From Gammaproteobacteria bacterium UBA3067 (GTDB lineage Bacteria > Pseudomonadota > Gammaproteobacteria > Pseudomonadales > UBA3067), in NCBI GenBank assembly GCA_002366835.1, contig DFBZ01000158.1, positions 11,987-38,792 on the forward strand: DNA of 26,806 nucleotides, given 5' to 3'. A program made the position numbers and the translations under genes. The notes under the pieces are model-generated. The model worked only from the letters and a program-made list of their open reading frames with translations, did not search any database and was not told where the DNA came from. Below, piece by piece: positions 16,161 through 24,453 of the stretch. Every line of letters begins with the position of its first letter. Position 1 is the first letter of the stretch.

Positions 16161-16340
16161 TTAGTCGTCTCCGTTTCCGGCTTTTATATCCGCCGGTTTG
16201 TGTTGGGAGGCAGGAAACTCTTCATCAAAGGGGAGTTGTGCCGCGTCATCAAATTGTTTCTTTTTGCTGGGGCTGTATGCCCAGATGCAAATGGCAATAA
16301 AGGCCAAAAAGGCAAGTACGGTTCCTATGCTATGTAACAT
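16161..16340 (-). CDS. ccoQ: cbb3-type cytochrome c oxidase subunit CcoQ (FixQ)
   Basis: Short one-helix subunit that stabilises the association of CcoP with the core. I translated it by hand: 59 residues, helix at about 5-22 ending AYSPSKKKQFDDAAQLPFD, the standard FixQ pattern, then a variable acidic tail. It fills the space between ccoO (6 bp away) and ccoP (2 bp). Confidence 0.92.
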   Translation of the reverse strand: MLHSIGTVLAFLAFIAICIWAYSPSKKKQFDDAAQLPFDEEFPASQHKPADIKAGNGDD

Positions 16341-16346
16341 TGCGTT

Positions 16347-16955
16347 TTACCTTTTGTTTTTCATGACGGTACCAAGCTGTTGCAGATAGGCAACAATAGC
16401 ATCCATCTCAGTTTTAGATTGAACCAGCTGCTTTGCGCCGGATATATCCTCATCCGTATACGGTACGCCTACCTTTCTTAGGGCGGCCATCTTGGCACCA
16501 GGGTCTGCTTTATCGAGCGAGGCGTCATTCAACCAAGGGTAAGAAGGCATTATCGACTCTGGCACAACATCTCTTGGATTATTTAAGTGTACTCGGTGCC
16601 AGTCATCGCTATAACGTTCCCCGACGCGAGCCAAGTCTGGGCCGGTTCGCTTTGAGCCCCATAAGAAAGGATGTTCCCATACAGACTCCCCAGCAACGGA
16701 GTATGGGCCGTAACGCTCGGTCTCTGCCCTGAAAGGCCGAACCATCTGCGAATGACAAACGTGACACCCTTCGCGAATATAGATATCTCGACCCTCAAGC
16801 TGTAGAGCTGCTAGGGGTTTTAATCCGTCGACAGGTTCAGTTGTTTGCTTTTGAAAAAACAAAGGGACAATTTCAGCAAGGCCGCCAAAGCTAATAGCAA
16901 CAACGATTAGTACGATCAACAAGCCAAGGTTTTTCTCAATAGTTTCATGCCACAT
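16347..16955 (-). CDS. ccoO: cbb3-type cytochrome c oxidase subunit II (monoheme CcoO)
   Basis: Membrane-anchored monoheme cytochrome c subunit, 202 residues, the usual length. One N-terminal helix (about 10-33), the heme c motif Cys64-HV-Cys67-His68 in REGCHVCHSQMVRP, then RYGPYS, WGSKRTGPDLARVG and the axial-Met region PESIMPSYPWL. It follows ccoN by 11 bp. Confidence 0.96.
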   Translation of the reverse strand: MWHETIEKNLGLLIVLIVVAISFGGLAEIVPLFFQKQTTEPVDGLKPLAALQLEGRDIYIREGCHVCHSQMVRPFRAETERYGPYSVAGESVWEHPFLWGSKRTGPDLARVGERYSDDWHRVHLNNPRDVVPESIMPSYPWLNDASLDKADPGAKMAALRKVGVPYTDEDISGAKQLVQSKTEMDAIVAYLQQLGTVMKNKR

Positions 16956-16966
16956 ATGTTTTCTCT

Positions 16967-18397
16967 TTATGCCGTCGCTGATTCGGTGGGTGGGAATTGG
17001 TCATTGGGTGTGCGAACCGTTTTCCAAACGTTGTAGGCCAGCAAGAACATGCCTAGAAAGAACAAGCCGCCCCCGATCAATCGAACAATGTAATAAGGGT
17101 GGGAGGCAGCAATGGACTCGATAAAACTGTAGGTGAGAGTGCCATCGCTATTAACGGCTCTCCACATCAAGCCCTGCATTACGCCTGAAATCCACATAGA
17201 AGCGATATAAAGGATGGTGCCAATGGAACACATCCAAAAGTGTACGTTAATAAGCTTGATGGAATACATTCGTGGTTTGTCGAAAATCCTTGGAACAAGA
17301 ATATACAGGCAGCCGATGGTTATCATGGCAACCCAACCAAGAGCACCAGAGTGCACATGCCCAACAGTCCAGTCTGTGTAGTGAGATAGTGCGTTGACGG
17401 TTTTAATTGCCATCATAGGGCCCTCAAAAGTGGACATGCCGTAGAAAGACAGCGCAACAATGAGGAATTTGAGAATTGGGTCCGTACGTAGTTTTTCCCA
17501 TGCGCCCGAAAGCGTCATAATGCCGTTAATCATGCCTCCCCAAGATGGTGCCAGCAGAATTAGAGAGAAAACCATACCGAGGGATTGAGTCCAATCGGGT
17601 AGGGCAGTGTAGTGAAGGTGGTGAGGCCCGGCCCAGATATAAATGGCGATCAACCCCCAAAAGTGAACAATCGATAATCGGTAGGAGTAGACGGGCCGAC
17701 CGGCTTGAATCGGAATAAAATAGTACATCATGCCCAAGAAACCCGCTGTGAGAAAAAAGCCCACTGCATTGTGCCCGTACCACCACTGAATCATGGCATC
17801 CATGGCCCCTGCGTAGGCTGAGTATGATTTTGTCATGCTGACGGGAACAGCCATGCTGTTAACAATATGCAATACCGCAACGGTGATAATAAATGCGCCA
17901 AAGAACCAGTTGGCCACATAAATATGGGAAGTAGTGCGTCTGGCGATCGTTGTAAAAAATACGATAGCATAGACAATCCAAACCACGGCAATGAGAATAT
18001 CAATCGGCCACTCTAGTTCCGCATATTCTTTAGTTGAGGTGTAGCCTAGTGGTAAGGAAATAGCAGCAAGAACAATCACTAATTGCCAGCCCCAGAATAC
18101 AAATGATGCCAACGCGGGGAAAGCGAGTGGTACCCGGCAAGTTCTCTGTACGACGTAAAAAGAGGTGGCCATTAAAGCGCAACCGCCAAACGCAAAAATT
18201 ACAGCATTGGTATGCAGCGGCCTAAGGCGGCCGAAGCTAGTCCATGGTAGGTCTAGATTCAACGCAGGCCATGCCAGCTGCGCGGCTATAATCACACCTA
18301 CGAGCATGCCGACTATGCCCCAGACGATAGTCATTACCGTTAACTGACGTACCACCCCGAGGTTGTATTCAGGTTGGGAGTGTGCTGTTTGATTCAT
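16967..18397 (-). CDS. ccoN: cbb3-type cytochrome c oxidase subunit I (CcoN)
   Basis: Catalytic heme-copper subunit that reduces oxygen with high affinity and pumps protons. About 12 helices, 476 residues. His62 in RLRPLHTNAV is a heme ligand; WWYGHNAVGF holds a CuB histidine, GPHHLHYT the other two, and VGHVHSGALG the paired heme histidines. The reading frame is open 25 codons further upstream to 18472, but the ATG at 18397 starts the family-typical N-terminus and has AGGAAA upstream, so I chose it. Transcription is predicted from the FNR-type box at 18556-18569. Confidence 0.96.
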   Translation of the reverse strand: MNQTAHSQPEYNLGVVRQLTVMTIVWGIVGMLVGVIIAAQLAWPALNLDLPWTSFGRLRPLHTNAVIFAFGGCALMATSFYVVQRTCRVPLAFPALASFVFWGWQLVIVLAAISLPLGYTSTKEYAELEWPIDILIAVVWIVYAIVFFTTIARRTTSHIYVANWFFGAFIITVAVLHIVNSMAVPVSMTKSYSAYAGAMDAMIQWWYGHNAVGFFLTAGFLGMMYYFIPIQAGRPVYSYRLSIVHFWGLIAIYIWAGPHHLHYTALPDWTQSLGMVFSLILLAPSWGGMINGIMTLSGAWEKLRTDPILKFLIVALSFYGMSTFEGPMMAIKTVNALSHYTDWTVGHVHSGALGWVAMITIGCLYILVPRIFDKPRMYSIKLINVHFWMCSIGTILYIASMWISGVMQGLMWRAVNSDGTLTYSFIESIAASHPYYIVRLIGGGLFFLGMFLLAYNVWKTVRTPNDQFPPTESATA

Positions 18398-18716
18398 CTT
18401 GACGATGTTTCCTGTAATAAAAGTTATAGAGTAGAGGCTTAAAGCAGGGTTTTTTCTGTGAAAATGCGCCAAGGCATTTCCGCAACATATAATAATAAAA
18501 ACGCGCGCTTAATAATAGTCTAAATTTGGCAGATTAATAGCTAGAGGAATGTGTATTGACCCATATCAAACCTTAGTGGTGTGGCGTGGGATATACAAGT
18601 TAGATCAAAAAGGAAGTGAGCCTAACGGTAGATTAAACCGGTGGGGCGAAAGATGCTGAAAAGTCTTCCAGGAAGTGGCTTGTACAGAAATTTTAAGCTG
18701 GCTGTAAATTTCCGGA
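18398..18716. other. Intergenic region upstream of ccoN
   Basis: No gene found. Besides the FNR-type box it contains an A/T-rich stretch between box and start, and an inverted repeat GAAATTT-N12-AAATTTC (18687-18712) just after the DUF5658-like gene, which lacks a T run and is only a weak terminator candidate. Confidence 0.5.
18534..18569 (-). promoter_or_regulatory. Anr/FNR box upstream of ccoN, with candidate -10
   Basis: Minus strand TTGATATGGGTCAA (18569-18556), a perfect inverted TTGAY-N4-RTCAA. TATTAA (18539-18534) lies 16 bp downstream and an overlapping TAATCT at 19 bp; either could be the -10. The box starts about 160 nt before the ccoN ATG. This is the classic control site for cbb3 oxidase under low oxygen. 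Confidence 0.78.
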
Positions 18717-19196
18717 TTAATAGCTTGTGCTGGCAAGGTTAAGCAGGTGGGTTTCCCAGACCATAAGGCCGCAATATGCAAATAGCAGTACATAGAGAAA
18801 CTGCTCTACGCGAAATGCTTTAAAAATAATAAAATTTTTATGGATAACAAGAAAAATGATACCAAGGGACGTGAGTAGAAACTTAATGGCCATAAAATAG
18901 GCGTGCCCTTTTTGCAGGGCTATTTCCATCAGGTGGTTTTCTTCGCTGCCCCCCAGTGCGAGTAGTTGCTGTGTGATAAGACTATCGAAGAGGGAAAGCA
19001 AAGACAGCAGAATGGCTACTAGCAGCATATCCGCAGAGTACCAATCTACATAACAGTTCTTATGGCTACTTTTTGTGGCGTTAATACCGCGCCGAGGGGC
19101 ATAGCCCATGTGCCTGGTGTTAATGGACAGGCTTGCTTTTCTTCTTTCCCATTGCTTACCCGCGCTAGGTGAAAAGAAATTTGGTTGCTTGAACAA
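18717..19196 (-). CDS. Small membrane protein, DUF5658-like
   Basis: 159 residues: a basic N-terminal cytoplasmic tail (about 1-50, many Arg and Lys) and three predicted helices (about 57-80, 99-118 and 131-153). The helix 1 pattern LLSLFDSLITQQLLALGGSEENHLME resembles the DUF5658 motif with its conserved Asp in the helix and Glu-Asn after it. The TTG start has an excellent AGGAGGAG seven bases upstream, which makes a real gene likely. It is on the same strand as ccoN but 319 bp away, so probably not in the same operon. Function unknown. Confidence 0.68.
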   Translation of the reverse strand: MFKQPNFFSPSAGKQWERRKASLSINTRHMGYAPRRGINATKSSHKNCYVDWYSADMLLVAILLSLLSLFDSLITQQLLALGGSEENHLMEIALQKGHAYFMAIKFLLTSLGIIFLVIHKNFIIFKAFRVEQFLYVLLFAYCGLMVWETHLLNLASTSY

Positions 19197-19747
19197 GTTG
19201 GAACTCCTCCTGGGAAGCTCTGAATTAATATGATGGCTACCAAAGGCATATTGTTTACTATTTCTGCCTGGCTTGAAGAATCTATGTAGTATGGAGCTAT
19301 TAAAAACTATATTTTTATAACTATTGCTGTAGGGCAGTTTAACAATATGCCTAGGGTAGATCGATGATCAAGCCTCTATACTGTGTTACAACTTGTAATT
19401 ACTAGTGTATTTCGCATTTAATTTATTATTAACAATACATTATGTAGCATATGAAGAATTCTTCTTAACTTATTGTGGCAACTCGAACCCAACGGGGAAA
19501 AGCATATGTATCGAGCGGTGGCATTGCCTGTAGCCTGCTAGGTGCTGGCATTCTGTGCCGTGGCCTTTGTCTCTTTGTACGTGTAAATGTATTAATCAGG
19601 TCACCTAACAGGTGAAAGCTCTATTTTTAGAATAACTTACTATAGAAGTGTAAACTTCCAGCTTGGGCCGGCCAACTGCGGTTTCTAGGCTTAAGGTTCT
19701 GTTTCAACTATTATTAAGCGTGTCATTCTATTATCGGTGTTCTCTCT
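19197..19747. other. Long non-coding region upstream of the retropepsin operon
   Basis: 551 bp between divergent genes with no supported reading frame. It is A/T-rich on the left. It contains a perfect 12-bp palindrome GAAGAATTCTTC (19453-19464), an inverted repeat TCACCT-AAC-AGGTGA (19601-19615), and GAAGT-GTAA-ACTTC (19645-19658). I found no clear -35/-10 pair on the plus strand. The two right-hand repeats lie where an operator for the operon would be expected. Confidence 0.5.
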
Positions 19748-20344
19748 ATGGTTTCTCTGTTCAAGCAGAAAGTGGGATTTCATACGCTCCTGTGTGGGTG
19801 CGCTCTATTTTTTTCTTTCGCGCTTCATTCTCCTTTTGCCTTTAGTGATAGCGCAAACCCCGGCAAGGTCATTGCTGGTTGGGTAGAAAAAATCAGCATA
19901 GGCTCTCCGTCGACCTTACTGAAAGCCAAGCTGGATACCGGCGCTAAAACCTCTTCCATTCATGCTGAAAACGTTAACGTGTTTCGCAAAGACGGCAAAC
20001 GCTGGGTTCGTTTTGACTTGGTTTTTGAAGATGATAAGGGTGCGCGGCAGTTACAAACCTTTGAACGCCGTCGTACTCGCAAGGTGCGAATTAAAAACCA
20101 CGATGGTGAGCATGACCGCCGTTCCATCGTATCTCTGGAGTTTTGCTTCGATGGGCGGTCTCATAGCTCGGAGTTTACTCTTGCCGATCGCAGCCTATTT
20201 ATTTACCCGGTATTGTTAGGCCGCCAGTTCTTGAAAGACGTTGCTGTAGTGGATGCGTCAGAAACATTTTTAACTCAAGCAGCATGTGGCGACCCACTTG
20301 AACCCAGGGCAGATTCACTAGAGTTGCTCACGCCGCTGAAATAG
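19748..20344 (+). CDS. Retropepsin-like aspartic protease (PF05618, formerly Zn_protease family)
   Basis: 198 residues: a signal peptide or N-terminal membrane anchor (hydrophobic about 12-31, possible cleavage near 33), then one retropepsin-like domain. The single active-site motif DTGAKTSS begins at Asp63, as in aspartic proteases that work as dimers; the family was long annotated as an ATP-dependent zinc protease. The LLGRQFLKDVAVVD strand near the end is the family's second hallmark. Predicted location is the periplasm. No good ribosome binding site precedes the ATG. It starts a four-gene operon, 16 bp ahead of the transglutaminase-like protein. Target unknown. Confidence 0.85.
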   Translation: MVSLFKQKVGFHTLLCGCALFFSFALHSPFAFSDSANPGKVIAGWVEKISIGSPSTLLKAKLDTGAKTSSIHAENVNVFRKDGKRWVRFDLVFEDDKGARQLQTFERRRTRKVRIKNHDGEHDRRSIVSLEFCFDGRSHSSEFTLADRSLFIYPVLLGRQFLKDVAVVDASETFLTQAACGDPLEPRADSLELLTPLK

Positions 20345-20360
20345 TAAAGGGAAAGGCTGT

Positions 20361-21887
20361 ATGGGACGCAACGTTGTTAGAGCTTGGGTATTATTATTAG
20401 CTGCAGTGGGTTTTAGCATCTGTTATTACAAGGTGAGCGTTCTTGGTTTACCGCTAAAACCCCAGCAAAGTACCGAAGTGTGGATGGTGCAAGCCAAACT
20501 CAACTTTCAGGGTGATGGCGGGCCAGCGATCATGGAACTCTACCTGCCGAATGTTATTCCAGGCTATTTAAAGCTCGATGAGGACTTTATTTCGGGTGGT
20601 TTTGGCCTTGCCGTACAAGACGAGGGGGATAACCGTAAAGCGCAATGGGCGATCAGGCGGGCGCGTGATCTTAAAAGCCTTTATTACCGCATTGCGGTGG
20701 CGCGTTCTGAGCAGCAAGGAGCCTGGCAGAGTCGCCCCGCGTTTCCACAGGCACCTGACTACCCAGAGCCTTATGCGTCAGCGATTCAGTCCGTTTTAGA
20801 TGAAGCGAGAACCACCTCTGCAGATGTGGCGACCTATACCGCTGAGATTCTTCAGCAGCTCAATTCACCTACACCCAATGAAAATGTGGAACTGCTGCGC
20901 AATAACGCAAACAGCGCAGAGCAGTGGGTAAAAGAAATAATTAATGTTTTGAAAGGTGTTCGGATTCCCGCGCGTATTTTGTGGGGTATTACCACATCGG
21001 ACGCCTCAAGCCACAGCCAGTTAGAACCCCTACTACAAGTACATAATGGTCAAAAATGGCTCACATTTAACCCCCTAACCAGTGAACGCGGCATTCCTGC
21101 CAATTTTCTTGCCTGGAAGGTGGGGGATGATACCTTGTTTCACTTAACTGGCGGAAAACTGGTGGACGCCACTTTTTCCGTCACTAAATCTTACAAAGAG
21201 CAAATCGACGTGGCGCGAAGCGGGGCTGAGCACGCGAACTCAGTCTTTACTGAGTTTTCCCTTTTGGCTTTGCCCGTGCAAAGCCAAAATATATATCGTT
21301 TGTTGTTAATGGTGCCCATTGGCGCGCTGATCGTTGTATTTATGCGTACTCTGGTGGGAATCAGCACTTTTGGCACCTTTATGCCAATATTGATTGCCTT
21401 GGCCTTCAGGGAAACCCAACTACTTTGGGGTGTCTTGCTCTTTAGTATGATCGTCGCCTTTGGTTTGATGATTCGCTTTTATCTCGAGCGGCTCATGCTG
21501 TTATTAATCCCTCGTCTTGCTTCTATTCTCATTATTGTGGTGATTTTAATGCTTCTCATCAGCATGGTAAGCAACCAACTGGAAGCCGAGAGGCTGCTGT
21601 CCGTCGCCTTATTTCCCATGGTAATTATGGCGATGACGATCGAGCGCATGTCTATTACCTGGGAAGAAAGCGGCGCTCGTGATGCCATTTTACAGGGCTT
21701 GGGTAGCTTGGTAGTGGCGATACTGGGCTATTTGGCCATGACCAGCGAACAGCTAATGTATGTGATGTTTGTGTTTCCCGAGCTATTGCTGGTGATTTTG
21801 GCTGGGTGTTTGTGGGTGGGTCGATATAACGGTTACCGTTTGCTTGAGCTTTACCGGTTCCGCGAAATGAAAAGTATCGAGCGCTAA
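20361..21887 (+). CDS. Inactive-transglutaminase / 7TM membrane protein
   Basis: 508 residues in two parts. An N-terminal helix (about 7-25) leads into an extracytoplasmic transglutaminase-like domain (about 30-290), recognisable from the KGVRIPARILWGI and HNGQKWLTFNPLT segments, but the catalytic Cys expected of active enzymes is not present in this region, so it should be a binding rather than catalytic domain. The C-terminal half (about 305-495) has seven hydrophobic helices, including GALIVVFMRTLVGISTFGTF. This architecture is nearly always found beside RimK-like ATP-grasp genes. Function unproven; recognition or transport of the ligase product is an inference. Confidence 0.85.
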   Translation: MGRNVVRAWVLLLAAVGFSICYYKVSVLGLPLKPQQSTEVWMVQAKLNFQGDGGPAIMELYLPNVIPGYLKLDEDFISGGFGLAVQDEGDNRKAQWAIRRARDLKSLYYRIAVARSEQQGAWQSRPAFPQAPDYPEPYASAIQSVLDEARTTSADVATYTAEILQQLNSPTPNENVELLRNNANSAEQWVKEIINVLKGVRIPARILWGITTSDASSHSQLEPLLQVHNGQKWLTFNPLTSERGIPANFLAWKVGDDTLFHLTGGKLVDATFSVTKSYKEQIDVARSGAEHANSVFTEFSLLALPVQSQNIYRLLLMVPIGALIVVFMRTLVGISTFGTFMPILIALAFRETQLLWGVLLFSMIVAFGLMIRFYLERLMLLLIPRLASILIIVVILMLLISMVSNQLEAERLLSVALFPMVIMAMTIERMSITWEESGARDAILQGLGSLVVAILGYLAMTSEQLMYVMFVFPELLLVILAGCLWVGRYNGYRLLELYRFREMKSIER

Positions 21888-21892
21888 GTCGT

Positions 21893-22870
21893 ATGATCTG
21901 CTCCCCCTGGAAATTGAAGCGTCAAGGTATCCTCAGCATTAATCGTCGCAATGCCGATCTGATTATGCGCTACAACCCCCGTCGCTTGTTTCCGTTGGTG
22001 GATAACAAGCTCAAAACTAAGGAGCTGGCACTGCAGCATGGCATTGCCGTTCCGAAACTTTTGGGTGTTGTTGAAATTTATCATCAAATCAAACAGCTTG
22101 CCCCCTTTCTCGAAAAACACAATGACTTCGTGATCAAACCAGCGCATGGAAGTGGTGGCAGCGGAATACTGGTGGTGACCGGTCGCAATGGTAAAAGTTT
22201 TTGTAAAGCGGGGGGCGACTTCATCGACTTAGATCACCTTGCTCACCATACTTCCAATATCCTCAGCGGCATGTATAGCCTAGGGGGTCTTAAAGACCAG
22301 GCTATTATTGAGTATCGCGTCAAATTCGACCCTATGTTTGCCTCTATTAGCTACCAGGGTGTGCCAGATATTCGGGTGATCGTTTTTAAGGGCCTACCGG
22401 TTGCGGCAATGCTGCGTTTACCGACCCGCGAATCAGAGGGGAAAGCTAATTTGCATCAAGGGGCGATGGGGGTCGGGATAGATATTGCCACCGGCCAGAC
22501 ATGCGGAGGTGTGTATCGAGAACAATTTTGCAATATCCATCCGGACACCAGAGAAAGCACTGACAATATTCAGATACCACACTGGCGCAATATCCTGGAG
22601 CTGGCTACAAAATGTGCTGATACCGTTGGCCTAGGTTACCTGGGTGTGGACATCGTGCTCGACGAAGAGCTGGGCCCCCTTATGCTAGAGTTAAATGCGC
22701 GCCCTGGATTAAATGTACAAATTGCCAATGGAGCAGGCTTGTTAAAAATGCTCGACCAAGTGGAGTCTTTAGACTCTCTCCCTGTTGATATAAATGAACG
22801 TGTAGCGTTAGCGATAGGCCTTTCACAAAAGGCACGCCTTAAAGGGGACGCTTCAATAGAATCCTTATGA
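21893..22870 (+). CDS. RimK-like ATP-grasp ligase (alpha-L-glutamate ligase-like)
   Basis: 325-residue cytoplasmic enzyme predicted to activate a carboxylate with ATP as an acyl phosphate and join it to an amine. The N-terminal PWKLKRQGILSINRRN segment is typical of this subgroup. ATP-grasp motifs are the nucleotide-binding FVIKPAHGSGGSGI (79-92), Asp253 in GVDIVLD and Glu266/Asn268 in MLELNARPGLN for magnesium. It differs from ribosomal S6 ligase RimK in context and N-terminus. Five bases after the transglutaminase-like gene; its TGA overlaps the ATG of the next gene. Confidence 0.87.
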   Translation: MICSPWKLKRQGILSINRRNADLIMRYNPRRLFPLVDNKLKTKELALQHGIAVPKLLGVVEIYHQIKQLAPFLEKHNDFVIKPAHGSGGSGILVVTGRNGKSFCKAGGDFIDLDHLAHHTSNILSGMYSLGGLKDQAIIEYRVKFDPMFASISYQGVPDIRVIVFKGLPVAAMLRLPTRESEGKANLHQGAMGVGIDIATGQTCGGVYREQFCNIHPDTRESTDNIQIPHWRNILELATKCADTVGLGYLGVDIVLDEELGPLMLELNARPGLNVQIANGAGLLKMLDQVESLDSLPVDINERVALAIGLSQKARLKGDASIESL

Positions 22871-24288
22871 AAGAAAATAAAGCGACGGTATTAATTAATA
22901 TGAATCGAAGGATTAGGGGCTGGCTGTTCGGACTTGTGCTTATTTTTTCCCAGCTTGGATACGCAGAGCAAGAAATAAGTAAAGATGATGCGACTAATCT
23001 TAGCAATTTAGAGACCAGCTTGGTGAAGGGCGGTGAAAACCCACCGGTTGCCCCCAGCGTTAACTTGAAAGAAGTCGCACTACCACCTGTGCCAGAAATC
23101 GTCCCTGTGGGTGCAGCTCAGTCGGAAATCGTAGCTACACCATCTGCCGATGCAGAGCCTACGGCCGTTAAATCACCTTCGAATATTAAGTCGCCAGAGC
23201 AGGTTTTAATTAATCAAAAACCGGAAAAGTTTATTATTCTCGGGTCCGAAGTGCCACCCGCTACCGCAACCCGGTTAGCCTGGTCGCCCAAGGTGACAAT
23301 TGCCGGGCTCACTATTCCCACACCCGTATTAGTGATCAACGGTAAAAATCCAGGAAAAACCCTTTGCATGACCGCCGCCATCCATGGTGATGAACTAAAT
23401 GGTGTAGAAATCATTCGTCGCGTTATGTACGACATCGATCCGCAAAAGTTGAGCGGAAAAATTGTCGGTATTCCAATTGTAAATCTAAAAGGGTTTCAGC
23501 GGGCTTCACGTTATCTACCTGACCGCAGAGACTTGAACCGTGCCTTTCCCGGTGATGCGAAAGGAAGCCTTGCTGCGCGCATTGCCCACTCTTTGTTTAA
23601 CGAGGTGATTGTTCACTGCGACCGTCTTATTGACCTTCATACTGGCTCATTACGTCGCACAAATCTGCTTCAGGTCAGGGCAGATATGACTCGCACTGAC
23701 GTTGTAGAGTTTACCCATGGTTTTGATGAAACTGTGGTGGTGCATAGTCAAGGTGAGCCAGGAATGTTAAGGCACGCAGCAGTACAGTTCGGTATTCCCT
23801 CTGTCACGCTGGAAGCGGGCGAGTCCATGCGTTTGCAAGCTGAGCAAGTCGAGCAGGGGGTGAAAAGTGTTTATAGCTTGTTAAAAACACAAGAAATGTA
23901 TTCAAGAGCATTTTCCTGGGGGGATCCAGAGCCCACGTATTACCAGTCTCGTTGGCTGCGGGCCGATGCAGGGGGTATTCTTTTTAGCCGCGTTGAATTA
24001 GGTGACAAAATAAATAAGGGAGAGGTGTTAGGAACAGTGGCCGACCCTATTACCAACGAGGAAAGCCACATTGTTGCACCCTTTGATGGACGTATTATAG
24101 GAATGGCCGTTAATCAGGTGGTGATGCCAGGTTTTGCTGCCTACCATATTGGTATTAAAGGGCCTCCAGAAGACTGCCTTCCGGCTAACGCTAAGGGGAG
24201 TGAGCCTCAGTCGCCGCATAATAGGCTCGGAAACAGTACAAAAAAGGACGATCAAAGCGCTCAACTTTCTGAGTGTTCATCGGAATAA
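22867..24288 (+). CDS. Succinylglutamate desuccinylase/aspartoacylase-family hydrolase with N-terminal extension
   Basis: Zinc-dependent M14-fold hydrolase that cleaves amide bonds. In the 473 residues the zinc ligands are His173 and Glu176 in AIHGDELNG and His258 in DLHTGS; RDLNRAFPG (221-229) is also conserved. A barrel-sandwich domain follows (about 365-440). Unusually long N-terminus: a hydrophobic segment (about 18-33) resembling a signal peptide, then a proline- and alanine-rich linker (about 57-110). The ATG at 22867 overlaps the upstream stop as ATGA; an ATG at 22903 would give a more standard signal peptide, and neither has a strong ribosome binding site. Likely periplasmic, which is inference. 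Confidence 0.84.
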   Translation: MKENKATVLINMNRRIRGWLFGLVLIFSQLGYAEQEISKDDATNLSNLETSLVKGGENPPVAPSVNLKEVALPPVPEIVPVGAAQSEIVATPSADAEPTAVKSPSNIKSPEQVLINQKPEKFIILGSEVPPATATRLAWSPKVTIAGLTIPTPVLVINGKNPGKTLCMTAAIHGDELNGVEIIRRVMYDIDPQKLSGKIVGIPIVNLKGFQRASRYLPDRRDLNRAFPGDAKGSLAARIAHSLFNEVIVHCDRLIDLHTGSLRRTNLLQVRADMTRTDVVEFTHGFDETVVVHSQGEPGMLRHAAVQFGIPSVTLEAGESMRLQAEQVEQGVKSVYSLLKTQEMYSRAFSWGDPEPTYYQSRWLRADAGGILFSRVELGDKINKGEVLGTVADPITNEESHIVAPFDGRIIGMAVNQVVMPGFAAYHIGIKGPPEDCLPANAKGSEPQSPHNRLGNSTKKDDQSAQLSECSSE

Positions 24289-24453
24289 GCCAGATAATTT
24301 GTCATGGCTTTATGGGGGTGTCGTTTTTTTTGATTAGCATCACTTTAAATAATATTTCATCTACACTTTTAAAAAGCTTTGTTAGTTATTGTTGGCACCC
24401 TAAGGGAACACATAGTAATACCTTTATTGGTTTATATTGATGGTGGGATAATT

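Noticed and set aside
18398..18472. Twenty-five extra N-terminal codons for CcoN
   Set aside because: The extension is not typical of CcoN, and the ATG at 18397 has a ribosome binding site and the expected N-terminus.
24293..24330. AAGCCA...TGGCTT repeat followed by a T run after the desuccinylase-like gene
   Set aside because: The T run is about ten bases away from the stem and the loop is long, so I could not support it as a terminator.
24379..24453. Longer N-terminus of the chemotaxis protein
   Set aside because: The added residues form no known feature; the ATG at 24454 begins with the basic residues and first helix expected of such receptors.
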